Origin: G041200185 sp041200185
Lineage (GTDB): Bacteria; Pseudomonadota; Alphaproteobacteria; BNTO01
Length of the DNA: 64,000 bases
Assembly (NCBI GenBank): GCA_041200185.1
Contig: CP165730.1
Location: forward strand, 744,001-808,000
Reading direction: 5' to 3'
Part shown: piece by piece, positions 56,348 to 64,000 of the stretch
Layout of the letters: each line of letters starts with the position of its first letter
How positions within the stretch are numbered: the first letter of the stretch is position 1
Made by a program: the position numbers and the translations under genes
Notes under the pieces: model-generated
Seen by the model: only the letters and a program-made list of their open reading frames with translations
What the model was told of the DNA's origin: nothing
The model's database searches: none

Positions 56348-56375
56348 CGCCTCACTCTCCTATGCGCATCTAAAA

Positions 56376-56999
56376 CTACCCGGCTGTTGTACTTACCGCC
56401 TCTTCAGTGGCTGCCTCAGTAGGCTCGTCCCCACCGCCAGCTTGGACGATATTCGCTAAAACAGCCTTCTCGGCAATGCGGTGAAAACGGCATCCCTCTG
56501 GTAATTTCAAGTGTTCAACGGTGAAAGTGGTTCCCATCTTGGATCCAGTGAGGTCAATTTCAAACTTCTCAGGAACTGACAAAGGAGAGCAGAGAACCTC
56601 AACATGACGTTGGACAATGTTGAGGATTGCGCCCAACTTGATAGCTGGGGACTTGTCAGCATTCGTAAAATCTACAGGAACATTAACGCGAATCTCTGAT
56701 GTCGCACTCACGCGGAGAAAATCAGCATGCAGAGGAGCGTCTGTGACGGGATGGTACTGAACATCTTTCGGCAGAACCATGACCTTCTGATCACCCACTT
56801 TTAGCTCAAGGACACGGCTATAAAAATCACCCTTCAAGCAATACCTCTCTAGCACCCGTCTTTCAAGTGCGACTCCAAGCGGATCTTTACCGTCACCGTA
56901 AATGATACACGGGACGCCTCCCTCGCGGCGCAGGCTACGAGCCGAACCCTTTCCACGTCCCTGTCGCTGCTGAACGTCCAACACCTCAATCGCACTCAT
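56376..56999 (-). CDS. rplY: 50S ribosomal protein L25/Ctc family
   Basis: Binds 5S rRNA in the large subunit. The 207-residue product has the L25 domain (residues 1-95: RQGRGKGSARSLRREGGVPCIIYG, then KDVQYHPVTDAPLHADFLRV) followed by the C-terminal TL5/Ctc beta domain (VNVPVDFTNADKSPAIKLGAILN and following) and an acidic tail. This two-domain length is typical of alphaproteobacteria. GGGAGTG precedes the ATG. In many relatives pth and ychF follow; here the nuoC/nuoD-like pair does. Confidence 0.95.
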   Translation of the reverse strand: MSAIEVLDVQQRQGRGKGSARSLRREGGVPCIIYGDGKDPLGVALERRVLERYCLKGDFYSRVLELKVGDQKVMVLPKDVQYHPVTDAPLHADFLRVSATSEIRVNVPVDFTNADKSPAIKLGAILNIVQRHVEVLCSPLSVPEKFEIDLTGSKMGTTFTVEHLKLPEGCRFHRIAEKAVLANIVQAGGGDEPTEAATEEAVSTTAG

Positions 57000-57031
57000 C
57001 TTATTTCACTCCCTCAAATTGACTGAACCTA

Positions 57032-57157
57032 CTAACCCTGCCGCGCCTTAAACTTCGGGCATTGCTTATTAATTACGTACAAACGACCATGACGCCGTAC
57101 AAGCTTGGACGCTTTATGACGACAACGAATGGTTTTTAATGAATTGGTAACTTTCAT
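57032..57157 (-). CDS. rpmJ: 50S ribosomal protein L36
   Basis: A 41-codon gene found by translating the minus strand. It starts MKVTNSLKTIRCRH and ends with NKQCPKFKARQG, matching the alphaproteobacterial 41-residue type of L36, with VVRRxGRxYVINK-like middle (LVRRHGRLYVINK). Only two Cys remain, so no complete zinc ribbon of the four-ligand type is expected. GGGAGAGG lies just before the ATG, and a stable hairpin stands further upstream (57172-57194). Confidence 0.93.
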   Translation of the reverse strand: MKVTNSLKTIRCRHKASKLVRRHGRLYVINKQCPKFKARQG

Positions 57158-57171
57158 GATCCCTCTCCCTT

Positions 57172-57194
57172 CCTTCCCCACGAAGATGGGGAGG
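57172..57194 (-). promoter_or_regulatory. hairpin in the rpmJ leader
   Basis: On the minus strand CCCCA and TGGGG (57187-57191 and 57176-57180) close a six-base loop, extended on both sides by CCT/AGG with one bulge. It lies 15-37 nt before the rpmJ start. It may be a leader element or the terminator of something upstream. Confidence 0.4.
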
Positions 57195-57780
57195 TAACCG
57201 AGTTATTAATTCCCACTTTCTCCATCGTATCGCACTTTAAGGCCGCTTGTCAAACTACTCCCTTGGAACTGTCCGTCTCCTACCCTAGAAATAACGAAAA
57301 CTTGCTCGATACGATCGTGGAATACGATGAATTAACTCATGTTCGTCATAATAGACAGTTTTTGTCAGCTTTGTTTGTCCGATTTTCTTAGGAAGCGTGC
57401 ACTCCATTCTCTTATACGCCAACTCGTCGGGGAGGGGGCGCCATTTCAAATTGAGAAAAGGTTTCAATTTTGCGTAATGAGCTGTCAAAAAACGGTGAAT
57501 ATCAACCTATGATTTGACATTACAGTAACCACACTTAGACAACTTGCCGTTATTTGTTAGATTTATCTCGTTAAACAACGAGTGTCTAATAAATCCTTTC
57601 GACGCAAAGACCTCGTCTTGATCGTGTTTGAGGAAGCCAATAGAATGATTGTGGGGGTTGTTGGAAGGCAGGGAAGTGCTTGGATGTTTCAAAAATTCAT
57701 AAGAGCTGTTACAGAGGGATTCTGGGTTTGTTGGGTGGGTTTTATGTATCCTCCACAGCGGTCTCGCGGAGGCAGCGAAA
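57195..57780. other. spacer with one doubtful small frame
   Basis: A minus-strand 67-codon frame (57285-57488, TTG start) reads LKPFLNLKWRPLPDELAYKR, then MECTLPKKIGQTKLTKTVYY, which looks protein-like but has no clear ribosome site. It may be a gene fragment. A plus frame from 57582 overlaps the flavodoxin gene out of phase and is rejected. Promoters for rpmJ and for the flavodoxin gene are expected here. Confidence 0.4.
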
Positions 57781-58104
57781 GTGGATATCATCTTTTTTTC
57801 GCATACAGGAAATTCGAAATTGGTTGCAAAATCGCTCCAAAAAGGCTTAAAGGTGCAAACGACCCTTACCGAGATTCGCTCTACTCATACATACCCTGAG
57901 TACGACGAGTTAATGGCTATAGCCGAAAAAGAGGCGGGAAATCCGGATTGTCGCCCCGAATATTATCTTGTAGCGCATCGAACAGCGTCAGATGGTCAAG
58001 TTGAGCCTGTAGAATTGGACAAGAAGACGATCGATTTTGATTCTAGCCAGTGTGTCATTATCGTGATGCCCGTTTGGCATTATAAAATTCCCAAGGTCGT
58101 GTGA
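57781..58104 (+). CDS. flavodoxin-like protein, N-terminal half
   Basis: A GTG at 57781 with CGGAGG twelve to seventeen bases upstream opens MDIIFFSHTGNSKLVAKSL, whose SHTGNS is the FMN phosphate loop of flavodoxins. Further on VIIVMPVWHYKIPKVV is the second conserved strand and flavin-contact loop. The frame ends at TGA at 58102-58104, in the middle of the fold. The remaining half is encoded by the next ORF, which starts inside the stop. Electron transfer is the expected role if a complete protein is made. Confidence 0.7.
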   Translation: MDIIFFSHTGNSKLVAKSLQKGLKVQTTLTEIRSTHTYPEYDELMAIAEKEAGNPDCRPEYYLVAHRTASDGQVEPVELDKKTIDFDSSQCVIIVMPVWHYKIPKVV

Positions 58105-58328
58105 ACTTTCTGCAACATCAAGACTGGACTCACCAGAAAGTCATCTTAATTACGACACACCATGGCTTTTTAGGTTCCTGTCAAGAAGACGTCAAAGTAG
58201 CTATTCCAGGTGCAAAGTTGGTTGACACTATGGACTTCTACTTTCCATCGTCGCCTGGAGATGGAACCATAAATGACAAAGAGGTTAAGAGAGTCATCCA
58301 AAGTATTAATAAACACATTGCTCAATAA
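58101..58328 (+). CDS. flavodoxin-like protein, C-terminal half
   Basis: The frame opens with a GTG that overlaps the preceding stop (GTGA). It reads NFLQHQDWTHQKVILITTHH, then GFLGSCQEDVKVAIPGAKLVDTMDF, then INDKEVKRVIQSINKH, the last strands and helix of a flavodoxin. Joined to the upstream half by a one-base shift it makes a complete protein of about 180 residues. Either a recent frameshift, programmed frameshifting, or a genuinely split protein made by translational coupling would fit. Confidence 0.65.
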   Translation: MNFLQHQDWTHQKVILITTHHGFLGSCQEDVKVAIPGAKLVDTMDFYFPSSPGDGTINDKEVKRVIQSINKHIAQ

Positions 58329-58392
58329 GATGAATAAACGAGAAGGTTCTCTTGTATCGATATTTTATCCTTCAAGTCTTCTGCCTTTGTAG

Positions 58393-58431
58393 ACTAAGTA
58401 TCCAAGTTTTTGTGTAACTTTGGTACTTAGT
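58393..58431. terminator. long inverted repeat between convergent genes
   Basis: ACTAAGTATCCAA (from 58393) and TTGGTACTTAGT (to 58431) are nearly perfect complements around a 13-base loop. It sits between the convergent flavodoxin and HExxH genes, a natural place for a two-way terminator, though no T-run follows on either side. Confidence 0.45.
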
Positions 58432-58588
58432 ATCACTTCAGGGATGTTGCGTCGATTGCTGCGCAATCCATGAGTCTCTCCCTTTTCACACCCTCGCTAC
58501 TGAGCGTCTCTCACCCCAATTGCACTCATCCTGCCCCTTCAATTTTCGAACTCGCTCCCGTGGCGTGCACCTTAGACTTCGAGCACGG

Positions 58589-60364
58589 CTACATATTCCC
58601 GACTGCTTGTAAGTATTTTGTCTTGTCGACGCCGTACCATCTGCAGAAGGAATCCAGCAAGTCGACGGGGTCGCCATGGGAGTCCTGAGCTAAGAGTCGC
58701 CAGAAAGATTGGCCTGTTTGAGGATTGATGGAGATATCAACGAATCTCCGAACGAGGTGTAACAGGTAAGGCCTTTCTCCATGACTCAACCCCGAAGCAA
58801 GGTCACTTCTGGGGTTCATCAGCGTGAGGAGCTCACCCGTTATAGGATTTTGGAAATTAAACATACCCAAAATTTGGAAAACTTCGGCAGAATGAAAGCC
58901 CCAAGAAAACGCATTGAGGGGAGGGTAAAACTTTTCTGGCAAACGTCCATGCGGATCTTTCTCAATATAGTCCACTATTTCCTCAACATCTGTTGCTGAG
59001 TAACAACTTAACTGTGAGAAAAATTGAGTGACGATTTCGCGGTTGAAGGGATCTTTATTGACAACAAGTCTCATAATCTTAGATGCAATAGAAATTGTTG
59101 GATTGACGGAATCTTGAGGTATACCGGCATTTAGAAACAAGTCCAAGAGGTGTCGGATTTCGTGAGCCAGTGAGGATTTTGCTGAGAAGGGTATCAAAAT
59201 GGCCGTGTGCAGAGGGGTGACCACATCAAAACTTGTGATCTCGCCAGATAGTGGCGGAATGGGAACCCCTATTTGAAGGCAGCCTCCATCTCTTTGCGAC
59301 AGCCAAACATCATCCGACCGAATAAGGAGCTCAGGAGCCTTTAAAAAATCCACTAGAGAAAAATAACCAGAAGGTAGAGTCCTATAAAATTCCAAAAACG
59401 CTTCAATGGGGTGACATGGGGCTTCACTCTTGGCCAGAAGGGTGATGACGGAGTTTTTATAAAAAGGATCCTGGCACAACTCAGCAAAGGCTTGGCGAGT
59501 GTACGAAATGAGCTCGGTGCGTTGTTCGGGTGTGTCAGCTTCGAAATGACACCTTGTCTGCAAGAATTGATCCACGAATTTGAGAATTTCCTCAAGGTCA
59601 CTGGACCTTATGTGGGTTAAGTAGGTCTTTTTGCGCTCTGGATTGAGGACGAGGCCCTCGACGAGTTTTAACAAATCGAGCTCGAACACCTTGTCAGACC
59701 TTGGATAGCCTACGGCTTTAAGACTTTGAGAAACATCCTTGCTCCCGGGAAACGGAGAGATCACTTTCTCGAGATACTCCCTAAACAGCTGGAGAAACTC
59801 TGGCGTCCAAACTTTTTGTTCGAAATCTTTAATGGGAGGGAATGAAAAAGCCGTATGATCCTGATAGTCTGGTTTTATTTTGTCTCGCACCTCGCTGATA
59901 AGGAGGTTAACCTTCTGTTTTGCTTGTTCGCTAGCCGCAAGGCGTTCTCGGAGAGTGTTTCGGTGAGAGTGTAGCGCAGCCAGGCGAGAACGACCTTCTT
60001 CCTTAAAGGTAGATAATCTCGAGTAGATATAGTCGAGTTCTCGTCCGACGTCCTCCAATCTATCGCTCAGCTCTTCACATTCTTGTTGATATGAAAGATA
60101 AACCTTATTTAGCTTGCTCCTCTTGGCTTCGAGATTGTGGAGGTTATCTTCGTAGCCGTCGGAGGGGCGAATAATTTTCCTGAATAATTCGATGCACTTA
60201 TCCTTGGTAAGTACCTGTTTTGCAGCTGTCGTAAAAATCATAAAATTCGGATACTTCCGCAAAACATCTGCTTCTGCTCGGCCAAGAGAGGCCTGTGTGC
60301 TGCTTGTAACACAGCAGACGGGAACCGCCGCAAGTAAAAATTTTCTTATCGACTTTGGAAACAT
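58589..60364 (-). CDS. secreted HExxH zinc-protease-like protein with coiled coil, 591 aa
   Basis: AAAGGAG stands eight bases before the ATG. A signal peptide (Lys/Arg, FLLAAVPVCCVTSS, cut after QA at about 25) is followed by a coiled coil at about residues 75-160 (LEAKRSKLNKVYLSYQQECE and on). A helical middle leads to HEIRH at 401-405 within SSLAHEIRHLLDLFL, and Glu494 in GFHSAEVFQILGM is the likely third zinc ligand. Thus a gluzincin-like secreted metalloprotease is inferred. It lies 54 nt after its neighbour at 60419, which has the same design, and the pair likely arose by duplication and forms an operon. Family not recognised. Confidence 0.78.
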   Translation of the reverse strand: MFPKSIRKFLLAAVPVCCVTSSTQASLGRAEADVLRKYPNFMIFTTAAKQVLTKDKCIELFRKIIRPSDGYEDNLHNLEAKRSKLNKVYLSYQQECEELSDRLEDVGRELDYIYSRLSTFKEEGRSRLAALHSHRNTLRERLAASEQAKQKVNLLISEVRDKIKPDYQDHTAFSFPPIKDFEQKVWTPEFLQLFREYLEKVISPFPGSKDVSQSLKAVGYPRSDKVFELDLLKLVEGLVLNPERKKTYLTHIRSSDLEEILKFVDQFLQTRCHFEADTPEQRTELISYTRQAFAELCQDPFYKNSVITLLAKSEAPCHPIEAFLEFYRTLPSGYFSLVDFLKAPELLIRSDDVWLSQRDGGCLQIGVPIPPLSGEITSFDVVTPLHTAILIPFSAKSSLAHEIRHLLDLFLNAGIPQDSVNPTISIASKIMRLVVNKDPFNREIVTQFFSQLSCYSATDVEEIVDYIEKDPHGRLPEKFYPPLNAFSWGFHSAEVFQILGMFNFQNPITGELLTLMNPRSDLASGLSHGERPYLLHLVRRFVDISINPQTGQSFWRLLAQDSHGDPVDLLDSFCRWYGVDKTKYLQAVGNM

Positions 60365-60418
60365 ATGTGCTCCTTTAAGGATTGATCCAGTTGATAATAT
60401 TAGACAAACGTAAAGAGA

Positions 60419-62146
60419 TCAACTTTGTTCCGTGGCTTGTGGTAATGCTGATTCTTGTGGGAACTGTTCCTGGACCTCTGAGGCGTATTTTCCAGCGTCA
60501 TGCGGCTCAAGCCCATAGGTCGACTGCAGCAGGTCGTAGGCATTAATGCGCTTTCCATTTTTATCAAGAGGTGAAGTCCAGGAGAGAAGTCTATTATTCA
60601 AGAAAAATCCGAGGTGAGCATGTATGTACTTGCGTTGGGTCGTGTAATAACTCAAGGCCAAGTCATTAGCAGGATTGTAAAAAATGCTGTCTAGAACGTA
60701 GGAAACCCCTGCGATCTGCTGAGCCTCAGTATTGTTGCTAAGGATTCTCCGAGGACCATTTGGAAGATTGATGGAGGGAAGGTTTAATTTCGTTAAGGCT
60801 TGACTAGGAGGAGGAAGCACATCGAGTGCCCTGCTCCAATTGTACTTTATCGACATCAACGGCGAATATACAGACGACAAGGTTTGTTTTGAGTGCAAAT
60901 CAGGAAGGCGATTATTTTCTAAAAATTCTTGAAAGTCGCTGGAAATATTCGTTATGTGCATAAATTCGTGGAAAATTATTATAAAGATCGGCGGAATAAC
61001 TTCAATTGTCTTCCAGTAGGCTGCTTCAGTAGGTTCAAACGCCAACGACGAACATTTAACTAAATCCAGATCCAGGTAAAGCCTCCGCGGTGTGCAGCTT
61101 GGACAAACCTCACTACCTTCATGAGAGTTCGTAACAATAAGTCCAGGTGAACCTCGTTCATCCGTGAATAACACATGAGACTTTGAATTTAGCGCTGACG
61201 TGAGATCTCCTAAAATCTCAATTCCCGTTAAATGAGCTTCGCAAACAGCACAAGAACTGAGGACATAAGGGAAGAATTCATCCGTGCTGAGAAGAAATAG
61301 AAGTGAGTTTCTAAAGGCGGACTCTAGTTTATTTCGACTCTCTTCATTTTCTGCCTCAAATTTGACGAAGGTTGAAACCCACGAATCCAAAAAGTTCTTT
61401 TTATCTTCGAATGAGCAAGGAGAAGAAAACAGCTTATTATACTGATCTTGGCGATTGGGAGATATGCCTAGATAAATGATAAGTTTTTCCGGATCAACTT
61501 GGATAATGGGTGTATGAAGAGGAAGATGTGTAAGACTCAAGAGGTTATCCCACAAAGGGCTTTTGGCAGAACACGTAAACTTCGCAATTTCAGACATGGC
61601 CGCATCAATCCAGGACCTGTGAAGGCGAAGACGTGTTTTCCAATCCCAATAAGGTTTTAATGTAATCTCATGATTTTTACTATATTCGTAAAACTCACCA
61701 AATTCTTTATAAAGAGAATTTATAGTATTATAGAGTTCGCCACGTTGCTTATAGAGGATATCTATTCGTTGTAAATCTTCTGGCGTATCGGGGGACACCA
61801 TGGAATCGATCTCTTTTTGAATCTTCTCGATGTCTTGGCGACAAGCTTCTATTTCACGTTGGATATCGCATACTTGACGAAAAACCACACTGGGCTTACG
61901 AGACAATTCTTTTTCGATGAGATTGTTGACTTGTTCTGGAGGCAAAACAATGGAGGCCATGATGGCGAGAGGCTGAAGCTCGTTGGGAAGTTCTGAAAAG
62001 TTTTGTCGGCTAACTCCGCCTTGAAACAGAGGAGTGATGGACGCAGCAAAAGAAAGACCTGAAAGAGTAACAGACAAAGCGAGCAAAGAGGTTGCACGCT
62101 TAAGACGCTTATTGGAAGTCATAAATTTGATAGACATAGGTAACAT
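60419..62146 (-). CDS. secreted HExxH zinc-protease-like protein with coiled coil, 575 aa
   Basis: The first 35 residues contain a basic region and a hydrophobic core ending SFAA, a signal peptide. ATGs at codons 1, 4 and 9 are possible starts, none with a strong ribosome site. A heptad-rich segment lies at about residues 93-150 (CDIQREIEACRQDIEKIQKE and on). HEFMH at 393-397 follows a hydrophobic strand (IPPIFIIIF), and Glu474 in NNTEAQQIAG could complete the zinc site. A CPSC pair at 348-351 may add a disulfide or metal site. Upstream and same strand as the 58589 gene; same domain order. Function beyond the predicted protease activity unknown. Confidence 0.76.
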   Translation of the reverse strand: MLPMSIKFMTSNKRLKRATSLLALSVTLSGLSFAASITPLFQGGVSRQNFSELPNELQPLAIMASIVLPPEQVNNLIEKELSRKPSVVFRQVCDIQREIEACRQDIEKIQKEIDSMVSPDTPEDLQRIDILYKQRGELYNTINSLYKEFGEFYEYSKNHEITLKPYWDWKTRLRLHRSWIDAAMSEIAKFTCSAKSPLWDNLLSLTHLPLHTPIIQVDPEKLIIYLGISPNRQDQYNKLFSSPCSFEDKKNFLDSWVSTFVKFEAENEESRNKLESAFRNSLLFLLSTDEFFPYVLSSCAVCEAHLTGIEILGDLTSALNSKSHVLFTDERGSPGLIVTNSHEGSEVCPSCTPRRLYLDLDLVKCSSLAFEPTEAAYWKTIEVIPPIFIIIFHEFMHITNISSDFQEFLENNRLPDLHSKQTLSSVYSPLMSIKYNWSRALDVLPPPSQALTKLNLPSINLPNGPRRILSNNTEAQQIAGVSYVLDSIFYNPANDLALSYYTTQRKYIHAHLGFFLNNRLLSWTSPLDKNGKRINAYDLLQSTYGLEPHDAGKYASEVQEQFPQESALPQATEQS

Positions 62147-62261
62147 CGCGAAAGAAGCAAATAACTATTTGTACTTCATGTAGAAACGTAAGTCAATGAG
62201 AGATCAATGGGGCATAGCAACATTCCACAAAGATGGGCACAAATCCTAAAAGACTTATGCT

Positions 62262-62277
62262 CATACTCAAAAGTATG
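62262..62277 (-). terminator. small hairpin after rseP
   Basis: CATACT and AGTATG form a six-pair stem with a four-base loop, 14 nt after the rseP stop. The downstream side (minus strand) lacks a clear T-run, so termination is uncertain. Confidence 0.35.
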
Positions 62278-62290
62278 GCGGAGGCAGCGC

Positions 62291-63433
62291 TTACCGGAAG
62301 ATAGACTTAAAGAAGTTGACGATCCCATCAACGAAGTGGAAGTGCACAAAGTCATTTCGCAGAGACCATAGCATCAAAAGAGCAACGCACCCCAAGCCGA
62401 TCCTGTAGGACCATTCTATAAAATTTTCAGAGAGAGGACGTCGAAGGATCGTCTCAAGACCGTTCAAAAAGATACTTCCACCATCGAGAGCGGGAATAGG
62501 CAGTAAGTTAAAGAACGCTAGGCTGAACGACAACATCCCTATGAAGTTAAGAACAGACAAGGCTCCCTGAGACATCGTTTTCTTCGCAGCACTACCGATG
62601 GAGAAAACGCTCCCGAGTTTCGCGCCTGATTTCCCTGTAAAAGACCCAATGAGAGCGTTGACGGTGTTCGTCGTCATGTTCCAACAGTAGGATAGACTGT
62701 AGGCAAAAGCCTGCAAGAAAGTCGCTTGTTCAAAAATAAGCTCGCCTCCTAGCGTAACGCCGAGGCTATGTTTGATGACCGTTTTGCCTTCAGTAGTGGT
62801 TTCATAAAGAGCAAGGGGAAGAGTAACCTTCTCCTCACCCCGTTGAACAACAAGAGTGACATTTTTCCCGGCGAATCGTTTGAGAACGGTCGGCAATTGG
62901 CTAAGAGTACGGACTTCTGCGTCATTAAGAGAGAGGATAACGTCACCAACGGCAAGGCCAGCCTTTTGAGCGGGAGAATCTTGCATAATTTCCTGTATTT
63001 TCGGGACACTATCAGGAATGCCCTTAAAGAACCCCATCCCCAATGTAATGAAAATCGTGAGAAGAATGTTAAATAGAGGACCGCCGAATGAAATCGCCAT
63101 ACGCTGAAAAGGAGTTTTTGAGGTAAGAGTTTTGGATTTATCCTCTTCTCTGACGTTGGAAAGATCCGCCTTAACGCTCGTGGCATCATCGTCTCCGAGC
63201 ATCATGACGTAACCGCCAAAGGGCAAGAGGCTTAGGCGCCACCTTGTTCCTTTCTTATCCGTCCAGCCGCAAAGCTCAGGACCAATACCAATAGAAAAGG
63301 TTTTGACTTGGACGCCGTTGTATCTAGCGATGAGAAAATGACCCATTTCATGAATGAAAACAATAACGGTAAGAACAATGATAAATGGCAGAGTGTTGGC
63401 CCCTAGATTCCACAACTTATCGATTATGTTCAT
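62291..63433 (-). CDS. rseP: site-2 intramembrane metalloprotease RseP
   Basis: Cleaves membrane anti-sigma factors and cleans up signal peptides. HEMGH at residues 28-32 in the first membrane helix is the zinc site, and NLLPIPALDGG in the third helix supplies the conserved NxxPxxxLDG. FGGYVMMLGDD follows the first helix. A single PDZ domain is recognisable at about residues 145-205 (DSPAQKAGLAVGDVILSLNDAEV). E. coli RseP has two PDZ domains; here one is clear, as is usual for shorter homologues. Its ATG overlaps the gyrA stop (ATGA), so the two are translationally coupled. Confidence 0.95.
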   Translation of the reverse strand: MNIIDKLWNLGANTLPFIIVLTVIVFIHEMGHFLIARYNGVQVKTFSIGIGPELCGWTDKKGTRWRLSLLPFGGYVMMLGDDDATSVKADLSNVREEDKSKTLTSKTPFQRMAISFGGPLFNILLTIFITLGMGFFKGIPDSVPKIQEIMQDSPAQKAGLAVGDVILSLNDAEVRTLSQLPTVLKRFAGKNVTLVVQRGEEKVTLPLALYETTTEGKTVIKHSLGVTLGGELIFEQATFLQAFAYSLSYCWNMTTNTVNALIGSFTGKSGAKLGSVFSIGSAAKKTMSQGALSVLNFIGMLSFSLAFFNLLPIPALDGGSIFLNGLETILRRPLSENFIEWSYRIGLGCVALLMLWSLRNDFVHFHFVDGIVNFFKSIFR

Positions 63434-64000
63434 TCTTCTATCTCCCCCTTTTCTAAAGTAACTTCCTCTTCCGTACCCGCCGTGTGTGGCACGAGGCTTA
63501 CGGCGACGACCTTCTCTCCCTCGCTGACTCGGAAAACAATCACTCCCTGCGCAACCCGGCGCGTCACGCGGATGCCTCCCACGGGGCAGCGGATAAGTTG
63601 TCCGGAATCCGTCACTAGAATGATATCATCTTCTTCGTGAACAGGGAAAGAGGCGACAACATCGCCGTTTCTCTGGCTCATTTGGATACTCGAGACACCT
63701 TTTGTCCCTCGATTTGTCGTCCGATATTCGTAAGCCGAGGTTCGTTTTCCGAATCCTTTCTCAGTAATGGTTAAAATAAACTGCTCGTTTGCTGAAAGTT
63801 CAGCAAGACGCTCGGCACTCAGCGTTAGCGAGACCGAAGAAGCCACCTCGGCTCCATCATCCTCCTCTCCGCTATTCACAACCAACTCTTCATTGGACGA
63901 TTTGTGATAAGCCAAGCGCTCTTCCGCGGAAATATCTTGTGTCTTCAAAACACTCACATTAGTCACAACATCCCCCTCATCGAGGCGGATAGCTCGTACA
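63430..64000 (-). CDS. gyrA: DNA gyrase subunit A, C-terminal part (5' end outside window)
   Basis: The frame continues past the right edge (VRAIRLDEGDVVTNV at the border is a GyrA-box-like blade segment). It contains two further beta-pinwheel blades: FILTITEKGFGKRTSAYEYRTTNRGTKGVSSIQ and IILVTDSGQLIRCPVGGIRVTRRVAQGVIVFR. These blades wrap DNA in the C-terminal domain, which gives negative supercoiling. A linker of about 35 acidic, polar residues (EERLAYHKSSNEELVVNSGE and on) between blades is longer than usual, and an acidic tail ends the protein. The stop overlaps the rseP start. Confidence 0.93.
   Translation of the reverse strand, partial: VRAIRLDEGDVVTNVSVLKTQDISAEERLAYHKSSNEELVVNSGEEDDGAEVASSVSLTLSAERLAELSANEQFILTITEKGFGKRTSAYEYRTTNRGTKGVSSIQMSQRNGDVVASFPVHEEDDIILVTDSGQLIRCPVGGIRVTRRVAQGVIVFRVSEGEKVVAVSLVPHTAGTEEEVTLEKGEIEE

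Overview
The window looks like a piece of an alphaproteobacterial chromosome from a host-associated, probably obligate intracellular lineage; Holosporales-like is my best guess. This rests on gene content and was not tested by a search. Supporting signs are the alphaproteobacterial HTH family at the left edge, a yidC-engB-dnaN run, a 41-residue L36, a lone gene-transfer-agent-type portal gene, a tyrosine/tryptophan-type permease, many predicted secreted proteins without recognisable families, and many broken genes. No tRNA, rRNA or CRISPR array was seen.

Layout, left to right. 1-690 (minus): HTH/receiver fusion running off the edge. 982-1638: orphan gene, then a GC-richer noncoding block. 1841-6712 (minus): mtaB, yidC, engB, dnaN; yidC has an in-frame TGA but its full frame ends in a 4-nt overlap with engB. 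6965-8893: a secreted-protein gene and a gene graveyard with an IS transposase relic. 8894-14971 (minus): PhzF-like gene, miaA, LOG-family gene, class A PBP and lnt, tightly packed. 15179-27721: an accessory region of secreted proteins (coiled-coil, HExxH, permuted-papain lipoprotein), a ruined GT8 glycosyltransferase, a secreted gene cut by TAA, and xseB as the only housekeeping gene. 28146-31783: portal and ligA. 31835-33875 (minus): two secreted proteins encoded on a very G-poor strand, one frameshifted. 34557-46672: a 10.2-kb gene for a giant Cys-motif helical protein, followed by a basic Ser/Gln-rich secreted protein. 46687-57157: miaB, amino-acid permease, Tim44-like gene, SIMPL gene, ftsQ, acpS, a coding desert, a highly diverged nuoC/nuoD pair, rplY and rpmJ. 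57781-64000: a split flavodoxin, two secreted HExxH proteins, rseP and the end of gyrA.

How the genes work together. The housekeeping set covers replication (dnaN, ligA, gyrA), envelope assembly (yidC, lnt, PBP1A, ftsQ, rseP), tRNA A37 modification (miaA, miaB, mtaB), translation and ribosome assembly (rplY, rpmJ, engB) and acyl-carrier activation (acpS). Between these blocks lies a lineage-specific secretome. Its most striking members are the giant protein with its neighbour and three proteins carrying an HExxH...E zinc-protease signature. In-frame stops of all three kinds (TGA in yidC, TAG in the GT8 gene, TAA in the 27.7-kb gene) together with frameshifts point to ongoing gene decay rather than a changed genetic code.
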